Assembly: GCA_046350355.1 (NCBI GenBank)
Contig: JAXMAN010000002.1
Coordinates: 744,001-808,000, forward strand
From: UBA966 sp046350355
Lineage (GTDB): Bacteria; Planctomycetota; Phycisphaerae; Phycisphaerales; SM1A02
Direction of reading: 5' to 3'
Length of the DNA stretch: 64,000 bases
The notes under the pieces were generated by a model. That model was given only the letters and a program-made list of their open reading frames with translations. It did no database searches and was not told the origin of the DNA. The position numbers and the translations under genes were made by a program. Of this stretch, positions 63,107 to 64,000 are shown one piece after another (position 1 is the first letter of the stretch; each line of letters starts with the position of its first letter).

Positions 63107-64000
63107 TTACTTCATCAGGAGCATCTCGGCGTAGGTCGGCATCGGCCAGTTGTCCGCCGGGGTGAGGCGCTCGAGGGCGTCGCAGGCCGCGCGCACGCGG
63201 ACCATCGAGGGGACGACGCTGTCGCGCAGGAAGCGCATCGCGGTCTCCTCGTCCTTGTGGTGCTTCGCCGCGAGGGTCTCGAGCTCCTTGACCGAGGTGC
63301 GCAGCTCGTTGACCAGGGTCACGTAGTGGCGCAGCTCCTCCTGGGCGTCCGCGCAGTCGACGTCGGCCGCGAGCGTCGCGCTCACCGTCGTCGCCAGCTC
63401 CTCCTGCGTGCGCAGGACCGCGGGCAGGACCTGCGTGCGCACGATCTGCACGAGCGTGCGGCACTCGATCTCGACGACGGTGACGTAGTTCTCGACGAGC
63501 ACCTCGTACCGGGCCTCGCTCTCGCGCGGGGTCAGGACGGCGTACTTCGCGAAGAGGTCGCGCGCCTTCTTGGCCTTGAAGGCGGCGAGCGAGTCCGCGG
63601 TGCAGCGGAAGTTCGGCAGGCCGCGCTTCTCGGCCTCCTTGTGCCACGCCTCGCTGTAGCCGTCGCCGTCGAAGCAGACGCGGCGGTGCTTCTTGATCAC
63701 GTCCTTGAGGACGGTCTTGACCGCGGCCTCGAGCTTGGCGGCGGTGGGGTTCTTGCCGGCCTTCTTCTCGAGCTCGGTCGCGATCGCGTCCAGGCTCTCG
63801 GCCACCATCGTGTTGAGGACGGTGTTGGGCCAGGCGACGGCGGCGGTGCTGCCGACGGCGCGGAACTCGAACTTGTTGCCCGTGAAGGCGAAGGGCGAGG
63901 TGCGGTTGCGGTCGCTGGCGTGGCGCGGGATCTGGGGCAGGCTCTTCGCGCCCAGGTCGAGCGCGCCGCCGGTCTTGGTCTTGCGCGGGGTGCCGCTCTC
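63107..64000 (-). CDS. glnN: type III glutamine synthetase, C-terminal part
   Basis: The frame is open to the window end, so this is the 3' portion (297 codons) of a GSIII gene. It encodes the type III-specific segment RNRTSPFAFTGNKFEFRAVGS, with the Arg and Glu residues of the active site, then VCFDGDGYSEAWHKEAEKRGLPN. A long helical C-terminus follows (TLVQIVRTQVLPAVLRTQEE, ELRHYVTLVNELRTSVKELE), ending MPTYAEMLLMK. GSIII are large (about 700 aa) dodecamers that make glutamine from glutamate and ammonia with ATP. An internal ATG at 63808 is not the start. Confidence 0.95.
   Translation of the reverse strand, partial: ESGTPRKTKTGGALDLGAKSLPQIPRHASDRNRTSPFAFTGNKFEFRAVGSTAAVAWPNTVLNTMVAESLDAIATELEKKAGKNPTAAKLEAAVKTVLKDVIKKHRRVCFDGDGYSEAWHKEAEKRGLPNFRCTADSLAAFKAKKARDLFAKYAVLTPRESEARYEVLVENYVTVVEIECRTLVQIVRTQVLPAVLRTQEELATTVSATLAADVDCADAQEELRHYVTLVNELRTSVKELETLAAKHHKDEETAMRFLRDSVVPSMVRVRAACDALERLTPADNWPMPTYAEMLLMK

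Overview
The window is a high-GC (roughly 70 %), gene-dense bacterial chromosome segment. I see no insertion sequence, integrase, prophage or CRISPR array. The gene content points to Planctomycetota, most likely Phycisphaerae. The supporting signs are two large secreted proteins ending in type I dockerin modules and carrying Cys-rich CC..WD..C units, a WXG100/FtsK type VII-like locus, an oversized SecA (1379 aa), a histidine-phosphatase homologue whose RHG motif has become RPC, DUF1080 and PNGase F-like secreted proteins, and a type III glutamine synthetase. This placement is inferred from gene content, not from a phylogenetic marker.

Layout. 1-6000: a secreted TlpA-like protein (5' end outside the window), rpe, a degenerate histidine phosphatase, accD, and lnt fused in frame to a lipobox plus HEAT-repeat domain. 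6100-14124: a cell-shape and envelope block with a membrane coiled-coil protein, a 56-aa membrane protein, mreB-mreC-mreD, an alternative GlmU-type enzyme, and polA. 14200-20400: tRNA-Asp, a redoxin, a zinc-ribbon membrane protein, tRNA-Lys, the long secA, and a CAU-anticodon tRNA. 20490-27559: trpA, lexA with a small upstream gene and candidate operators, a class V aminotransferase, a HEAT-repeat secreted protein, a truncated haemoglobin, a SPOR lipoprotein and an acyl-CoA ligase. 27593-32534: two dockerin surface proteins. 32845-42676: peroxiredoxin, chagasin-type inhibitor, tRNA-Gly, PNGase F-like protein, RNase D, DUF1080 protein, cupin, OmpA-like protein, amidohydrolase, Minf_1886 protein and ffh. 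42707-49592 (minus): a compact type VII-like locus (WXG100 protein, two helical proteins, a three-module FtsK/EccC-like ATPase) that runs by a 4-nt overlap into polX. 49624-64000: OPT transporter, two membrane proteins, rpoD, dnaG, rpmB, an ArsR-like regulator, a free-Met-sulfoxide-reductase-like GAF protein, clpX, a SHOCT protein, tig, and the 3' part of a type III glutamine synthetase.

How genes work together. Overlapping start/stop codons (ATGA or GTGA) link mreC-mreD, PNGase F-like gene-rnd, DUF1080-cupin, the type VII-like genes through polX, and clpX-GAF gene, which suggests translational coupling. Many genes that begin a transcription unit have a TANNNT -10-like hexamer only 5-9 nt before the start codon and no Shine-Dalgarno sequence. 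This suggests widespread leaderless transcription. Other genes (lexA, mreB, polA, ompA-like, WXG100, clpX, peroxiredoxin) have clear Shine-Dalgarno sequences. Very long open frames antisense to secA, the ATPase, polA and others are composition artefacts and are not annotated.
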